Notes under the pieces: generated by a model | The model's database searches: none | What the model was told of the DNA's origin: nothing | Seen by the model: the letters and a program-made list of their open reading frames with translations, nothing else | Assembly (NCBI GenBank): GCA_044432645.1 | Contig: JAWXUM010000001.1 | Coordinates: forward strand, 62,001-126,000 | Length of the DNA: 64,000 nt | From: SIG603 sp044432645 | GTDB lineage: Bacteria; Bacillota; Clostridia; Oscillospirales; Acutalibacteraceae | Reading direction: 5' to 3' | In this document: positions 33,266 through 43,279 of the stretch, piece by piece | Numbering within the stretch: the first letter of the stretch is position 1 | Layout: every line of letters begins with the position of its first letter | Made by a program: the position numbers and the translations under genes

Positions 33266-33784
33266 TCAATAAGTAGCGTTAACTATAATTATTGTAAGTA
33301 TTACAGTAAGCATATCTCCAGCAAGTGCTACAGGAACAGTATATAATGATTTTTTAAAATTAGCTATAGAAAAATACACTGCAACTGCATAAAAAGTTGT
33401 TTCAGTTGAACTCATTAACACCGATGCCATCTTCCCTATTTTGCTGTCAGCTCCGTAATTTTCAAATATATTTATCATAGCGCTTGTAGAGCCACTTCCT
33501 GAAATAGGTTTTAGAATAGCAAGTGGTATAATTTGTGATGGAATATTTAAAACATTGCAGACTGGTGACAACAACTCTGATGTAAAATCAAGCAAGCCAG
33601 ATGCACTAAGCATTGATATAGCTGTTATAAGTCCAATTAATGTTGGCAATATACTTATTGAAGTTTGAATTCCTTTTTTTGCTCCTTCTATAAAAACTGA
33701 AAACACTTTAATATTTTTTACATAAGCTGATACAACTATTATAGTCACGATTATCATTGGGAAAAGTTCTGCTAATGTGCTCAT
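33266..33784 (-). CDS. spmB: Spore maturation protein B
   Basis: 172 residues with several membrane helices. ISILPTLIGLITAISML and the LKPISGSGSTSAM motif of the nucleoside-recognition (gate) domain identify SpmB. In Bacillus it is needed with SpmA for spore core dehydration. Its ATG overlaps the spmA stop codon (ATGA), showing coupling. Confidence 0.93.
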   Translation of the reverse strand: MSTLAELFPMIIVTIIVVSAYVKNIKVFSVFIEGAKKGIQTSISILPTLIGLITAISMLSASGLLDFTSELLSPVCNVLNIPSQIIPLAILKPISGSGSTSAMINIFENYGADSKIGKMASVLMSSTETTFYAVAVYFSIANFKKSLYTVPVALAGDMLTVILTIIIVNATY

Positions 33785-34356
33785 AAATACCTCTGAATAA
33801 ATTTACATACAATTATAACGAAAACAAGCGTGCAAAGTGATACTAGCCAAATTGGTATTAATACTGAAAAAGGTTCTTCGCTACCGTAATTTAATCTTAA
33901 AGTAGCAATTTGTGTTGGCAATATTTGAAGCGACGCTGTATTTATAAGTACAAATAAAATCATGGATTTTGTAGGAGTGTCTTTGTTTTTATTTAAAATT
34001 TGCATTTCTTTCATTGCATCAAGTGCTAGTGGCGTTGCTGCGTTTCCTAAACCTAACAAATTAGCTGTGATGTTTAGTGTAATTTTTTCTGAAATTAGTG
34101 TGTTATTTTTATGTTCTGGAAATAAAAACACAATGATTGGTTTTAAAAAGGTTGATATTTTTTTAGTTATTCCACATTTCACAGCAAGTTCTGTAATTCC
34201 AAGCCAAAAAGCCATAGCTCCAACTAAACCTATAGTTATGGTTACAGCAGTTGTTCCTCCTTGTAAAAGTTCTTGACTTGTTTGGCTTACACTTCCAGTT
34301 AAAATTGAGTATAAAACCGATGAAACTATCATCGCCATCCAAATAAAATCTAACAT
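33781..34356 (-). CDS. spmA: Spore maturation protein A
   Basis: 191 residues with the gate-domain pattern FWLGITELAVKCGIT and NITANLLGLGNAATPLALDAM. It partners SpmB in the forespore. Presence of both supports an endospore-forming host. Confidence 0.93.
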   Translation of the reverse strand: MLDFIWMAMIVSSVLYSILTGSVSQTSQELLQGGTTAVTITIGLVGAMAFWLGITELAVKCGITKKISTFLKPIIVFLFPEHKNNTLISEKITLNITANLLGLGNAATPLALDAMKEMQILNKNKDTPTKSMILFVLINTASLQILPTQIATLRLNYGSEEPFSVLIPIWLVSLCTLVFVIIVCKFIQRYL

Positions 34357-34372
34357 ATTATTCCTTTCATTA

Positions 34373-34401
34373 TTGACTATATTGAATAAAAAGCGTATTA
34401 T
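34373..34401 (+). promoter_or_regulatory. Promoter of the dipeptidase gene
   Basis: TTGACT and TATTAT with 17 bp between them, 32 bp before the start codon. Confidence 0.65.
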
Positions 34402-34432
34402 TATAATATTATATTTGAAATGGAGTTTTATT

Positions 34433-35803
34433 ATGTTATTTGGTGAAAAAATATTAGATTATTGGGATGATATACTTAAAGATTTAGAAAAAATTATTGC
34501 TGTTCCATCTGTTTGTTCAGAGGCTGACGGTATTTATCCATTTGGTAAAAATGCTGCTAAAGCTGTAGATGTAGCTATGGATTTGGCTCAGGGTTATGGC
34601 TTAACTGCTAAAAATGTTGATTACTACGCTTGCCATGCTGAAATTGGAGAAGGCGAAGAAAACGCAATTGTTATGGCTCATTTAGACGTTGTACCTGAAG
34701 GTGAAGGCTGGCATACCGACCCTTATACATTTACTATTGACGGCAATTTAGCTTATGGCAGAGGTGTTTCTGACAATAAAGGTCCTGCTATTGTTGCACT
34801 TCACTGCTTACGTGCTTTAAAAGATGCAGGGGTAGTTGGTAAAAGAAAACTTAGAGTAGTTATGGGTAGTGCTGAAGAAATCGGCATGAAAGACATGGAC
34901 TATTATTTTGAAAGAGAACAACACCCAACAATGGGATTTACTCCTGATGCTGGTTATGGTGTTTGTAACTGCGAAAAAGGTATTATGAGATTTTTAGCTT
35001 CTGCTAAAAACGATGGAAATATTATTAAAACATTTAAATCTGGCACTGTTGTAAATGCTGTTCCTTACAAAGCTGAATGTGAAATTATTTGCACAGAAAG
35101 CGAACTTGAAATTTTACAAGAGTCTGCTTACAAACTAGACGGCGAATATGTTATAACAACAACTGAAACTGGCGCTACTATCCTTTCAAAAGGTATTGCA
35201 GGACACGCTTCACGACCTGAAACTGGTAGAAATGCAGCTACATATTTAGTAAATTTACTTCATAGTGTGTTTGGTGATAAAATTGGTACATTGGCTACTT
35301 ATGTTCAAAAAAATATTGGTTTTTCGCTTAACGGAAGTATTATTGGTGTAGCCTGCCAAGACGAACCAAGTGGTGCTTTGACTTTTAATTTAGGTTTAAT
35401 GAACATAAATGAGAGTACTTGTAACTTTGATGTTGATATTAGGTATCCAGTTACTTTCGACGGAAATAAAATTCTTGCTACAATAAAATCAAGTCTTGAT
35501 GCAAACGGATTAACTCTTGAAGATTGCGATTATCAAGCGCCTTTATATTTACCAAGCGACAGTGACTTTATTAAACTGCTTACTAGTTCATATGAAGATG
35601 TAACAGGTAATGAATGTGATGTGTTTTCTATGGGTGGTGGCACTTACGCTAGAACAATGTTTAACAAAGGTGTTGCTTTTGGTGCTGGTTTTAGAACATT
35701 TAACTCAAATGCTCATAACTGTAACGAAGTTATCGATTTAGACGATTTAAAACTACATGCTAAAATTTGTTTAGAGGCTATGTACCGTATGTACACAGCT
35801 TAA
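34433..35803 (+). CDS. pepV: PepV/Sapep-type M20 dipeptidase
   Basis: 456 residues from the ATG at 34433 with a TGGAG site. Zinc motifs: VMAHLDVVPEGEGW (His and Asp), GRGVSDNKGP (bridging Asp), GSAEEIGMKD (Glu) and, near the end, the FNSNAHNCNE His. The family hydrolyses dipeptides with an N-terminal beta-Ala, D-Ala or L-residue. It is 23 bp before the sulfatase and may share its transcript. Confidence 0.9.
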   Translation: MLFGEKILDYWDDILKDLEKIIAVPSVCSEADGIYPFGKNAAKAVDVAMDLAQGYGLTAKNVDYYACHAEIGEGEENAIVMAHLDVVPEGEGWHTDPYTFTIDGNLAYGRGVSDNKGPAIVALHCLRALKDAGVVGKRKLRVVMGSAEEIGMKDMDYYFEREQHPTMGFTPDAGYGVCNCEKGIMRFLASAKNDGNIIKTFKSGTVVNAVPYKAECEIICTESELEILQESAYKLDGEYVITTTETGATILSKGIAGHASRPETGRNAATYLVNLLHSVFGDKIGTLATYVQKNIGFSLNGSIIGVACQDEPSGALTFNLGLMNINESTCNFDVDIRYPVTFDGNKILATIKSSLDANGLTLEDCDYQAPLYLPSDSDFIKLLTSSYEDVTGNECDVFSMGGGTYARTMFNKGVAFGAGFRTFNSNAHNCNEVIDLDDLKLHAKICLEAMYRMYTA

Positions 35804-35826
35804 ATAATATATAAAAAGGGGTTATT

Positions 35827-37215
35827 ATGAAAAAAAATATTTTGTTTATTATGTCTGATGACCATGGATACCAAGCAATTAGCGCTTATGGAAGCAAAAT
35901 AAACGCCACACCTAATATTGATAGAATTGCTCAAATGGGTGCAAGGCTTGACAATTGTGTTTGCACTAACTCAATTTGTGCACCAAGCAGAGCAGTTATA
36001 TTAACTGGCAGACATAGTCATCTAAATGGTGTTATTACACTTAGGGCTGATATCGACTCACGTCAGGCTAATGTTGCTAAAGAACTTCAAAAAGAAGGTT
36101 ATCAAACTGCTATGATTGGCAAATGGCATATGGGTAATGGTGGTATTCATAACCCACAAGGTTTTGACTATTGGAATATTTTTTACGGTCAAGGTCCTTA
36201 CTTTGACCCACTAATGTGTGAAAATGGTAAAGATGTTCAATTTAAAGGTTATTCTACAGAATTAATTACAGACTTCACTATCGACTTTTTAGAAAAAAGG
36301 GACAAAGAAAAACCTTTCTTTGTAATGTGTCACCATAAAGCACCACATAGAAGCTGTGAACCAAGTCCAAAACATGCTCATCTTTATGACGATATTGACT
36401 TGCCTTTACCTGATACTTTTCATGATGTTTACGATGGCAGAAGTGACGCTGTTAAATTTAACGAAATGAGTATCCACGACTTAACAGAAAAAGATGTTAA
36501 AAAACCAATTCCTGAAGGTCTTAGTGACAAAGAAGTTAAAGAGTGGAAATATCAACAATATTTTAAAGATTACTTAAGATGTGTAGCATCAATCGATGAT
36601 AGCGTTGGAGATTTGCTTAACTACTTAGAAGATAACGATTTAATGGATAATACTTTAATTATTTATACTTCTGACCAAGGATTTTTCATAGGCGACCACG
36701 GTTGGTTTGACAAACGTTATATGCTTGAAGAATCTATGAAAATGCCATTTGTTGTATGCTCAAAAGGTGATATTCCAGCTGGAAGTGTAGTTGACGGAAT
36801 GGTTTGCAACCTTGACTTTGCTCCTACTTTCTTAGATTATTGTGGCACTAAAATTCCTGCATACATGCAAGGTGTTTCTGTTAGAAACTTGCTTGAGGGC
36901 AAAGAAGATGAAGAAGCTTGGGTAAATGATGTTTACTATAGATATTGGACAGCTAACGGCGAACACGGCGTTGCTCCTCATTATGGCATTAGAACCAAAG
37001 ACCATAAACTTATTTGTTATTTAGACGCTGCTAGAACTTTCGAATGTGACATAATTAAGGGTCAAGAAAATAAGGTTTGGCCTCAATGGGAATTGTTTGA
37101 CTTAAAGGCTGACCCAGAAGAACTTAATAATTTGTATTATAAAGAAGAATATAAAGCACTTGCCGACGAAATGACTGTTAAACTTCATGATATTAAAATA
37201 AAATATATGGATTAA
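35827..37215 (+). CDS. Sulfatase (arylsulfatase family, Cys type)
   Basis: 462 residues without a signal peptide, so apparently cytoplasmic. The active-site motif is SICAPSRAVILTGR with Cys51, which must be converted to formylglycine by a maturase (anaerobic sulfatase-maturating enzyme in such hosts); none is encoded in this window. Metal ligands are seen in MSDDHG and YTSDQGFFIGDHG. Likely substrates are sulfated sugars released from host mucin or glycosaminoglycans and imported, perhaps with the MFS carrier downstream; this is inference. Confidence 0.92.
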   Translation: MKKNILFIMSDDHGYQAISAYGSKINATPNIDRIAQMGARLDNCVCTNSICAPSRAVILTGRHSHLNGVITLRADIDSRQANVAKELQKEGYQTAMIGKWHMGNGGIHNPQGFDYWNIFYGQGPYFDPLMCENGKDVQFKGYSTELITDFTIDFLEKRDKEKPFFVMCHHKAPHRSCEPSPKHAHLYDDIDLPLPDTFHDVYDGRSDAVKFNEMSIHDLTEKDVKKPIPEGLSDKEVKEWKYQQYFKDYLRCVASIDDSVGDLLNYLEDNDLMDNTLIIYTSDQGFFIGDHGWFDKRYMLEESMKMPFVVCSKGDIPAGSVVDGMVCNLDFAPTFLDYCGTKIPAYMQGVSVRNLLEGKEDEEAWVNDVYYRYWTANGEHGVAPHYGIRTKDHKLICYLDAARTFECDIIKGQENKVWPQWELFDLKADPEELNNLYYKEEYKALADEMTVKLHDIKIKYMD

Positions 37216-37221
37216 AATTTT

Positions 37222-37255
37222 TAAAAGGTGTAGGCTTAGTTGCGTACACCTTTTA
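37222..37255 (+). terminator. Hairpin between sulfatase and MFS genes
   Basis: An 11-bp stem, TAAAAGGTGTA with TACACCTTTTA, without a long T-run. The MFS ribosome binding site follows at once, so it is likely a weak terminator or an mRNA processing hairpin. Confidence 0.55.
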
Positions 37256-37268
37256 AACAGGAGATTGT

Positions 37269-38483
37269 ATGAACAATTGGAAACAAAAAATTACGGTTAT
37301 ATGGATAGGCCAATCTATATCTATACTTACTAGTTCTGTTTTACAAATGGCTTTAATATGGTATATAACTGCGACAACTGGCTCTGCTATGATGGTTACA
37401 CTTGCAACAATTGCTGGTTTTTTGCCACATGCTTTAATTGGTACTTTTGCTGGTGTATTTATAGATAGATACAGCAAAAAACTTATAGTAATTTTATCAG
37501 ATTTATTTATATCTTTTATATGTGTAATTTTAGCTTTATTTTCTTTTACAGGAAATTTGCCAGTATGGCTTATTATAATTTTACTTGCTTTTAGGTCTAT
37601 TGGTACAGCTTTTCACGAACCTACTGCTCAGGCTTTAATACCTTTGTTTGTGCCCGATGAAAGTCTAACAAAATTTGCTGGTTTTGCACAAGCTTTCGAA
37701 TCCCTTTCTTTAATTTTAAGTCCTAGTATTGCTATTGTTCTTTACGAAATATGGGATTTGCACTATATTATATTATTAGATGTAATAGGTGCTTTAGTGG
37801 CTGTTAGTTTAATTTTAATTGTAAAGTTTCCAAAACAAAAGCCGTCAATACACAAACATGAAAAAATTAATATTATAAAAGAAACAAAAGAGGGTCTAAA
37901 AGTTTTATCAACTTACCCTGGTATGCTTACTTTGGTTTTAGTTGGAATGCTTTATACTGTTTGTTACTCTCCTGTTGGAAGTTTGTATCCACATATTACA
38001 ATGAACTATTTTGGAGGAAGTACAGCTCAGTCTGGCTTTGTGGAGATTGTTTTCTCAATAGGTTCACTTTTAGGAGCTTTAGTTTTAGGAATAATTGGTG
38101 GAAGACTTCCAAAAACTTGGGGCTTAATGGGTTCTATTTTTATTTATGGACTTGGAATTTGTATTATAGGCTGTTTATCGCCTAACCTATATTGGGTATT
38201 TGTAATAATTTCACTTTTTGTTGGTTTTACAATTCCTTTTTACCACGGAATTCAGCGTTCAATTTTTCAGCTTACAATTCCAGAAGAATATTTGGGCAGA
38301 GCGTTTGCACTTGCTCAAAGTAGTAAGCGTTTGGGTATGCCTATTGGTCTTTTGTTTGGTGGATTATTTGCTGATGTTGTCGGAGTAAATATTCTATACA
38401 TTATCGCTGGGTTTTTAGCTATGATTTTAGCACTTACTTTAACGCAAAATAAGTCTTTGAAAAATTTAAAAAACACAAAATAA
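37269..38483 (+). CDS. MFS transporter
   Basis: 404 residues with twelve predicted helices. The pattern GTFAGVFIDRYSKKLIVILSD (tag DRYSKK) and AFHEPTAQALIP in the N-half, and GRLPKTWG later, are typical of the enterobactin/macrolide-efflux (MefA-like) MFS branch. It may export a drug-like compound; its place behind the sulfatase could equally mean a sugar carrier. The start has an AGGAGA site. Confidence 0.85.
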   Translation: MNNWKQKITVIWIGQSISILTSSVLQMALIWYITATTGSAMMVTLATIAGFLPHALIGTFAGVFIDRYSKKLIVILSDLFISFICVILALFSFTGNLPVWLIIILLAFRSIGTAFHEPTAQALIPLFVPDESLTKFAGFAQAFESLSLILSPSIAIVLYEIWDLHYIILLDVIGALVAVSLILIVKFPKQKPSIHKHEKINIIKETKEGLKVLSTYPGMLTLVLVGMLYTVCYSPVGSLYPHITMNYFGGSTAQSGFVEIVFSIGSLLGALVLGIIGGRLPKTWGLMGSIFIYGLGICIIGCLSPNLYWVFVIISLFVGFTIPFYHGIQRSIFQLTIPEEYLGRAFALAQSSKRLGMPIGLLFGGLFADVVGVNILYIIAGFLAMILALTLTQNKSLKNLKNTK

Positions 38484-38487
38484 AATT

Positions 38488-38526
38488 AGCAAGAACATTG
38501 TCTTTAAAACTTTGTTCTTGCTTTTA
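38488..38526. terminator. Bidirectional terminator between MFS and ger genes
   Basis: A 10-bp stem, AGCAAGAACA with TGTTCTTGCT, with T-run on the plus side and A-run on the other. Confidence 0.8.
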
Positions 38527-38528
38527 TT

Positions 38529-39611
38529 TTAACTATAAAAAGGATTATCCTCTTCCCCTGTTTTAATAAAACTTACCTGTACTTCAACATTTATCATGTC
38601 ATCATTTGCAAACTGCGACCAACTTTCGCCATTGTTTTGCCAATCGTTCCAAAAATTTCGATAAAGATAATTGCCTATTCCAAAAAAATCTGCTAATAAT
38701 AAATTATCTATATTTAGCATTTCTTTAATTTGTAATGTTAATTTTTCTTCTAATATTTCTTCAAGTTCAGTATAATCAACCGAATTTAATGTAATGGGCA
38801 TTGAAACAATGGCTAATTCAATTTTTACGCATAAATCAAATTTCAAACCGTTGTCAGTAAATTCACCACTAAAGCTACTTTGGGTTTCAGCGATTTCTAG
38901 GGTTACTTTTTCTTCACCCATAAGCGCTACTACTTCACTTGTTCCACATAGCAAAGATTTGGACATTAAATAACTTTGAGTTTCTTCTTGAGTGAAAATT
39001 AATTTCAATTTATAGTTTGAAAAAACAGCAGATTTTGTAGCAAATATTTCATCATCTTCTATGAATAAATATGGGACTACACAAGAGTGTGATTCGTTTT
39101 CCATATATGAAATATAATCTAAAACTGTTGTGTTTACAGTTTTTCCAAGGTTGTCTTTATTTTGTGTGCTTTCTAGTAAATAATCTGAACTTATAAGTTT
39201 TTCATCTTTTTCAAACTCCAAAATATCACTTGCTGAATTTTCACAAACATACATAGAAATATTAGACTTCGCTTTAAAATACCTTACAAAAAAGTCCAAC
39301 GCTTCATCTAATCCATTTTCAGATACTTCTTCATTAAAAATCAAATAATCTGCCGATGAATATAGTGGGATTTTTCCACTAGTAAGCGAAAGATTCGTTA
39401 ACGCACTATACACTGTTTCTCCTATAACAGTGTAATTTTTTTCACTTGTTTCGTCACTTGTGTCGACATATCTGACGGTTAACACATAATTATCATCGGT
39501 GTAGTCAATGCCAATTCCTTTTATAATCATGTAATCAGAAAGTTGCGTTGAGCAAGATGTAAAAATAAAACAAATTGTAATAGGGATTACTATAAATATT
39601 ATTTTTTTCAA
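38529..39611 (-). CDS. Spore germination receptor subunit GerC (lipoprotein)
   Basis: 360 residues from a TTG at 39611 that overlaps the gerB stop codon (TTGA) and follows AAGGAG. The lipoprotein signal ends at Cys in FIFTSCST, and the Ger(x)C pattern begins with MIIKGIGIDY. A longer in-frame reading upstream only runs back into gerB and has no ribosome binding site. The protein is the outer-face subunit of the germinant receptor in the inner spore membrane. Confidence 0.9.
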   Translation of the reverse strand: MKKIIFIVIPITICFIFTSCSTQLSDYMIIKGIGIDYTDDNYVLTVRYVDTSDETSEKNYTVIGETVYSALTNLSLTSGKIPLYSSADYLIFNEEVSENGLDEALDFFVRYFKAKSNISMYVCENSASDILEFEKDEKLISSDYLLESTQNKDNLGKTVNTTVLDYISYMENESHSCVVPYLFIEDDEIFATKSAVFSNYKLKLIFTQEETQSYLMSKSLLCGTSEVVALMGEEKVTLEIAETQSSFSGEFTDNGLKFDLCVKIELAIVSMPITLNSVDYTELEEILEEKLTLQIKEMLNIDNLLLADFFGIGNYLYRNFWNDWQNNGESWSQFANDDMINVEVQVSFIKTGEEDNPFYS

Positions 39612-40624
39612 AGTTTTCTCCTTGATTTTAAAATTTCTATAACAGGTAAAACAAAGCCTAACAGAATAACTGGTATTGGTTTTAGAAGTGATAAATTTGA
39701 TGTTAAATATACCAAATTTAGCTCTGATAAACAAAAAGTTACCAACAAAATTACAACACAAGAAGTAATAGGTATTATTATTGAAAATCTTTTTTTAATA
39801 AACTTCGAAAAACAATTTTCTATTAAAACAAGGTCTACTGAAACTCTAATAGTCAAAAATAGTAATGTTATTAGACTGAAAATATTGTCCATACGTTGTA
39901 TTGGTTCTAACACAGCCACTGAAAATAATGAATAAAACGGGTACATTTGAGTACTTGCAAACCTACCTAACGCAAAAACTATTGCTAAAAATATAATTAT
40001 TATACTAAAACAAGCTAACCCTTGCCAAATAAATACTTTATAGTTAAACTTTTTGCCAATATATCTTTTCAAAATAACCATTTGAGGTAAATAACTACTG
40101 GCTGAAAAAATCAGCCAAGCATTTTTGATGCAGTCAGTGTAATTATCATAAAATAAAATTTCACTATTGTCAGCTTTAAACAAATTCACAAGACCCAACA
40201 TAACAAATAACATAGCCAAAATATAAATTATAAACACAAAAAAAGCTGTACGACTTATAACCTCTATTCCCTTTTTGTATCCGTAAAAAGAAGTTAACAG
40301 TAAAGCTACAAGTAAAATAATAGGTGAAACATTATAATAAATTGTATTTGAAAATACGGATATTACTTGTGTTAAAATAATTATATCTGACATTATAAAA
40401 TAAAAACCATAAAATATATTTGTAATTTTCTTTTTGTCGTTTGTTTCTTGAATTTTATAAATTGGTATAGTCAAAAGTCCACCAAGTATAAAAGCTGTAA
40501 TGACTGAAATAATGCTGTCAGCAAAATTATTATTTAGCGCATCACTGCTAATATAACTTATAAACAGAACATTAGAAATAAACATCAAAATATAAAACTG
40601 ACTTAAACTGATTTTATCTTTCAT
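39608..40624 (-). CDS. Spore germination receptor subunit GerB (APC-type permease)
   Basis: 338 residues from the ATG at 40624, set by an AAGGAG site and overlapping the gerA stop by one base (TAATG). About ten membrane helices; start ISLSQFYILMF is typical of GerAB/spore permeases of the amino-acid-permease superfamily. In the receptor this subunit is thought to bind the germinant. Confidence 0.9.
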   Translation of the reverse strand: MKDKISLSQFYILMFISNVLFISYISSDALNNNFADSIISVITAFILGGLLTIPIYKIQETNDKKKITNIFYGFYFIMSDIIILTQVISVFSNTIYYNVSPIILLVALLLTSFYGYKKGIEVISRTAFFVFIIYILAMLFVMLGLVNLFKADNSEILFYDNYTDCIKNAWLIFSASSYLPQMVILKRYIGKKFNYKVFIWQGLACFSIIIIFLAIVFALGRFASTQMYPFYSLFSVAVLEPIQRMDNIFSLITLLFLTIRVSVDLVLIENCFSKFIKKRFSIIIPITSCVVILLVTFCLSELNLVYLTSNLSLLKPIPVILLGFVLPVIEILKSRRKL

Positions 40625-42063
40625 TAACACTCCTTACCTGGCATGTCTTGAACTTTGCTACGGTTGTTAGTAAGAACTTTCCACGGTGCTCTTATTAAAA
40701 CATCACGCATGGATTTTAAATTAAATGGTGATATGGGTGTTGTTATCGGCAAACCAAAACTTGACTGTGAACACAAACTATATAATATAAAAACACAGGC
40801 GAATATAAGCCCCCACGTTCCAAGAATGCCGGCTACAAAAATAAGTGTAAATCTTAAAAGAGCTAAGCTTTCATAAAGTTTTGGGACACTGTACCCAGCA
40901 ATTGCTGAAAGTGCAATTACAATTAAAGACGGTGCACCGATAAGGCTTGACGAAACAGCCATGTCGCCTATAACCAATGCGCCAACTATACTAACTGATT
41001 GTCCTAAAACTTTTGGAGCTCTTAAAGATGCTTCACGCATAATTTCATACAAAATATTAACAAAAATTATCTCCCATAACACATTGAACGGAGTTTTTAT
41101 TTCTTCTTGAGCAATTTTAATTAGTATTGAATCAGGCATAAGTTCTGGTCTTGTGCCTATAATTGCTACATAAATGGCTGGCAAAAATACTGCAATTAAA
41201 AAAGAAATATATTTCAAAATTCTAATATAACTTGCATAAACAGGTTTATTTGCGTAATCATCTAAACACTGAAAATTTTCAGCAAATAGATAAGGAACTA
41301 CTATTGCAGTAGGTGTTCCGTCAATTAAAATTGCTACTCTCCCCTCTTCTATTTTGCCGCATACAGTGTCTGGTCTTTCTGTTATACCAACTCCACTAAA
41401 CACTCCATTTTTACCTAAAAAGCCTGGCAAATATCCTGCCGCCATAACTGTTTTTAAGTCTATCGCATGAAGCGCCAATTTAATTTTATCTAAAATTTCT
41501 TTCGATACTCTATTTTCTAAATAACATATTAGGGCCGGGGTTTGACTTTGACTACCAATAATCATTCGTTCAAATTTTAGGTCGGTTGTCCTTAAACGAC
41601 GTCTAATTAATGACATGTTTATCATAATTGCCTCAACAAAACCTTCTTTTGAGCCTCTTAGCATACTTTCGTTGTCAGGTTCTTGTACTCCTCTAAATTG
41701 ATAGCCTTGCACACCAAACGAAATTCCTTTGTCGCAACCATCAAACAATACCACTGCAAATCCAAGCATAATTTTTTCATTGATGTCTTCAATATTAACA
41801 AGCTCGATATGCTCTGCTACTGCTAAAACTGTATTTTTCACGTAATCAAAAATATTTATATTTTGTGGAATTTCGTTCACCTGTACTAACTTTCCTATAA
41901 CACCTACAGATAAATACTGTTTGTCAATTTGACCGTCTAAGCTGACAATTAAAGTGTCTATTCCACCAACTTTTATTTGAACTTTCGTAAAATCTACTGC
42001 GTTTAAATAATCGCATTGTAAAGCATTCAAATTTTCTGTTAAATTTTTACTGATTTTTCTCAA
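40624..42063 (-). CDS. Spore germination receptor subunit GerA
   Basis: 479 residues starting at TTG (42063) behind AAGGAAGTG. The soluble N-terminal half includes GVGITERPDTVCGKIEEGRV and DGTPTAIVVPYLFAENFQ (short tags GITERPD, GTPTA) typical of GerAA; the C-terminal half has about five helices with REASLRAPKVLGQSVSIVGA. It heads the gerA-gerB-gerC operon, whose three cistrons overlap, so the subunits are made together in the forespore. Confidence 0.93.
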   Translation of the reverse strand: MRKISKNLTENLNALQCDYLNAVDFTKVQIKVGGIDTLIVSLDGQIDKQYLSVGVIGKLVQVNEIPQNINIFDYVKNTVLAVAEHIELVNIEDINEKIMLGFAVVLFDGCDKGISFGVQGYQFRGVQEPDNESMLRGSKEGFVEAIMINMSLIRRRLRTTDLKFERMIIGSQSQTPALICYLENRVSKEILDKIKLALHAIDLKTVMAAGYLPGFLGKNGVFSGVGITERPDTVCGKIEEGRVAILIDGTPTAIVVPYLFAENFQCLDDYANKPVYASYIRILKYISFLIAVFLPAIYVAIIGTRPELMPDSILIKIAQEEIKTPFNVLWEIIFVNILYEIMREASLRAPKVLGQSVSIVGALVIGDMAVSSSLIGAPSLIVIALSAIAGYSVPKLYESLALLRFTLIFVAGILGTWGLIFACVFILYSLCSQSSFGLPITTPISPFNLKSMRDVLIRAPWKVLTNNRSKVQDMPGKEC

Positions 42064-42157
42064 ATTTTCACTTCCTTAAGCTTTATAAAATTATTTTGAC
42101 CTTTTTATTATATACTTATGCTTTTTTGGTTAAACTTTTTATATAAGGAGTGATTTT

Positions 42158-42832
42158 ATGATTATATCTTTTATTAGAACAATAATTGTTTATGTAGTTA
42201 TTATGCTGGCTGTTAGAATTATGGGCAAAAGACAAATTAGCCAACTACAAACAAACGAATTAGTAGTAACTTTACTAATTTCTGATCTTGCAGTAATACC
42301 GATGCAAGACAGCGGTCAACCACTTACTAGTGGATTAATTCCTATTTTACTTTTAATTTCACTAGAATTATTAGTTTCTATTGTTATGGTTAAAAGTCAA
42401 AAATTTAGAGGTCTATTGTGTGGCAAACCTGTATTCATTGTAAAAGACGGGGAAATATTACAAAAAGAACTTCAAAACCTTAGAATGAGTGTTGAAGATG
42501 TTTTCGAACAGTTAAGGCTTAACGACGTATTTTCTGTTGATGAAGTGCGATATGCAATTGTTGAGACTAACGGGAATTTAAGCATTGTAAAAAAAGATAA
42601 TTTTGAAAATCCTAGAAATATGGATTTAAATATAAACATAGAAAACGAACCTATACATCTTGTTGTTATAAGTGACGGAGAAATATGCAAAAGCTCTTTA
42701 AGAATTTGCAATAAAGATAAAACTTGGATAGACGAGATTTTAGATAAAAAAGGTCTTGATATAAGCGATGTATTTATTATGACAGCTAACGAATTAGGTC
42801 GGTATAATATAGTAGAAAGAAAGGATATATAG
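42158..42832 (+). CDS. YetF/DUF421-family membrane protein
   Basis: 224 residues with three N-terminal helices and the DUF421 hallmark AVRIMGKRQISQLQTNELVV, tag MGKRQ, then two soluble beta-rich segments (KPVFIVKDGEIL). YetF-type proteins of Bacillus are linked to the spore or general membrane, with unknown chemistry. The following gene starts at the next base, so the two are coupled. Confidence 0.9.
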   Translation: MIISFIRTIIVYVVIMLAVRIMGKRQISQLQTNELVVTLLISDLAVIPMQDSGQPLTSGLIPILLLISLELLVSIVMVKSQKFRGLLCGKPVFIVKDGEILQKELQNLRMSVEDVFEQLRLNDVFSVDEVRYAIVETNGNLSIVKKDNFENPRNMDLNINIENEPIHLVVISDGEICKSSLRICNKDKTWIDEILDKKGLDISDVFIMTANELGRYNIVERKDI

Positions 42833-43216
42833 ATGAAAAAAAGATTAATTATAGGAATTGTTTTGTTATTTATTTCTACTACTATTTCTGTCGCCTCTTT
42901 AGCTACAACAAAAGTTACTTGTGATAATGTTATAACGAGTGTTGACGTTATAGAGAACTATATTTTAGAAAGCGACAATATATCTGCACTTGAAAACGCA
43001 GAAGAATTAGCAAACAACTGGGAAACTTGGTATAAAATTTTATGCACTTATATTTCACACGACGACTTAGAACGTACAGAAATAAGCATTAATGCAGTTG
43101 TTACTTATTTAACTTTAGGCGACTATGTGTCAGCATTAATACTATGCGAAGATATAAAAACTTCTGCTAATCATATTTATACAAGCGAAAACCCAGGCTT
43201 TTGGAATATCTTTTAA
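42833..43216 (+). CDS. DUF4363-like small membrane-anchored protein
   Basis: 127 residues with an N-terminal helix (IIGIVLLFISTTISVASLA) and a helical outside part with LANNWETWYKILCTYISHDDLE. Such proteins are often found just after a DUF421 gene in clostridia (from memory), and here the ATG directly follows the TAG stop. Function unknown. Confidence 0.8.
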   Translation: MKKRLIIGIVLLFISTTISVASLATTKVTCDNVITSVDVIENYILESDNISALENAEELANNWETWYKILCTYISHDDLERTEISINAVVTYLTLGDYVSALILCEDIKTSANHIYTSENPGFWNIF

Positions 43217-43279
43217 AAATAAATATTGTAAAAACACAAATCATCTGCTATAATCTTATAAGATATAGAGGTGAAAAAT

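Noticed and set aside
39612..39761. Extended N-terminus of GerC
   Set aside because: It runs back through gerB in another frame; the TTG at 39611 has AAGGAG and precedes a lipoprotein signal.
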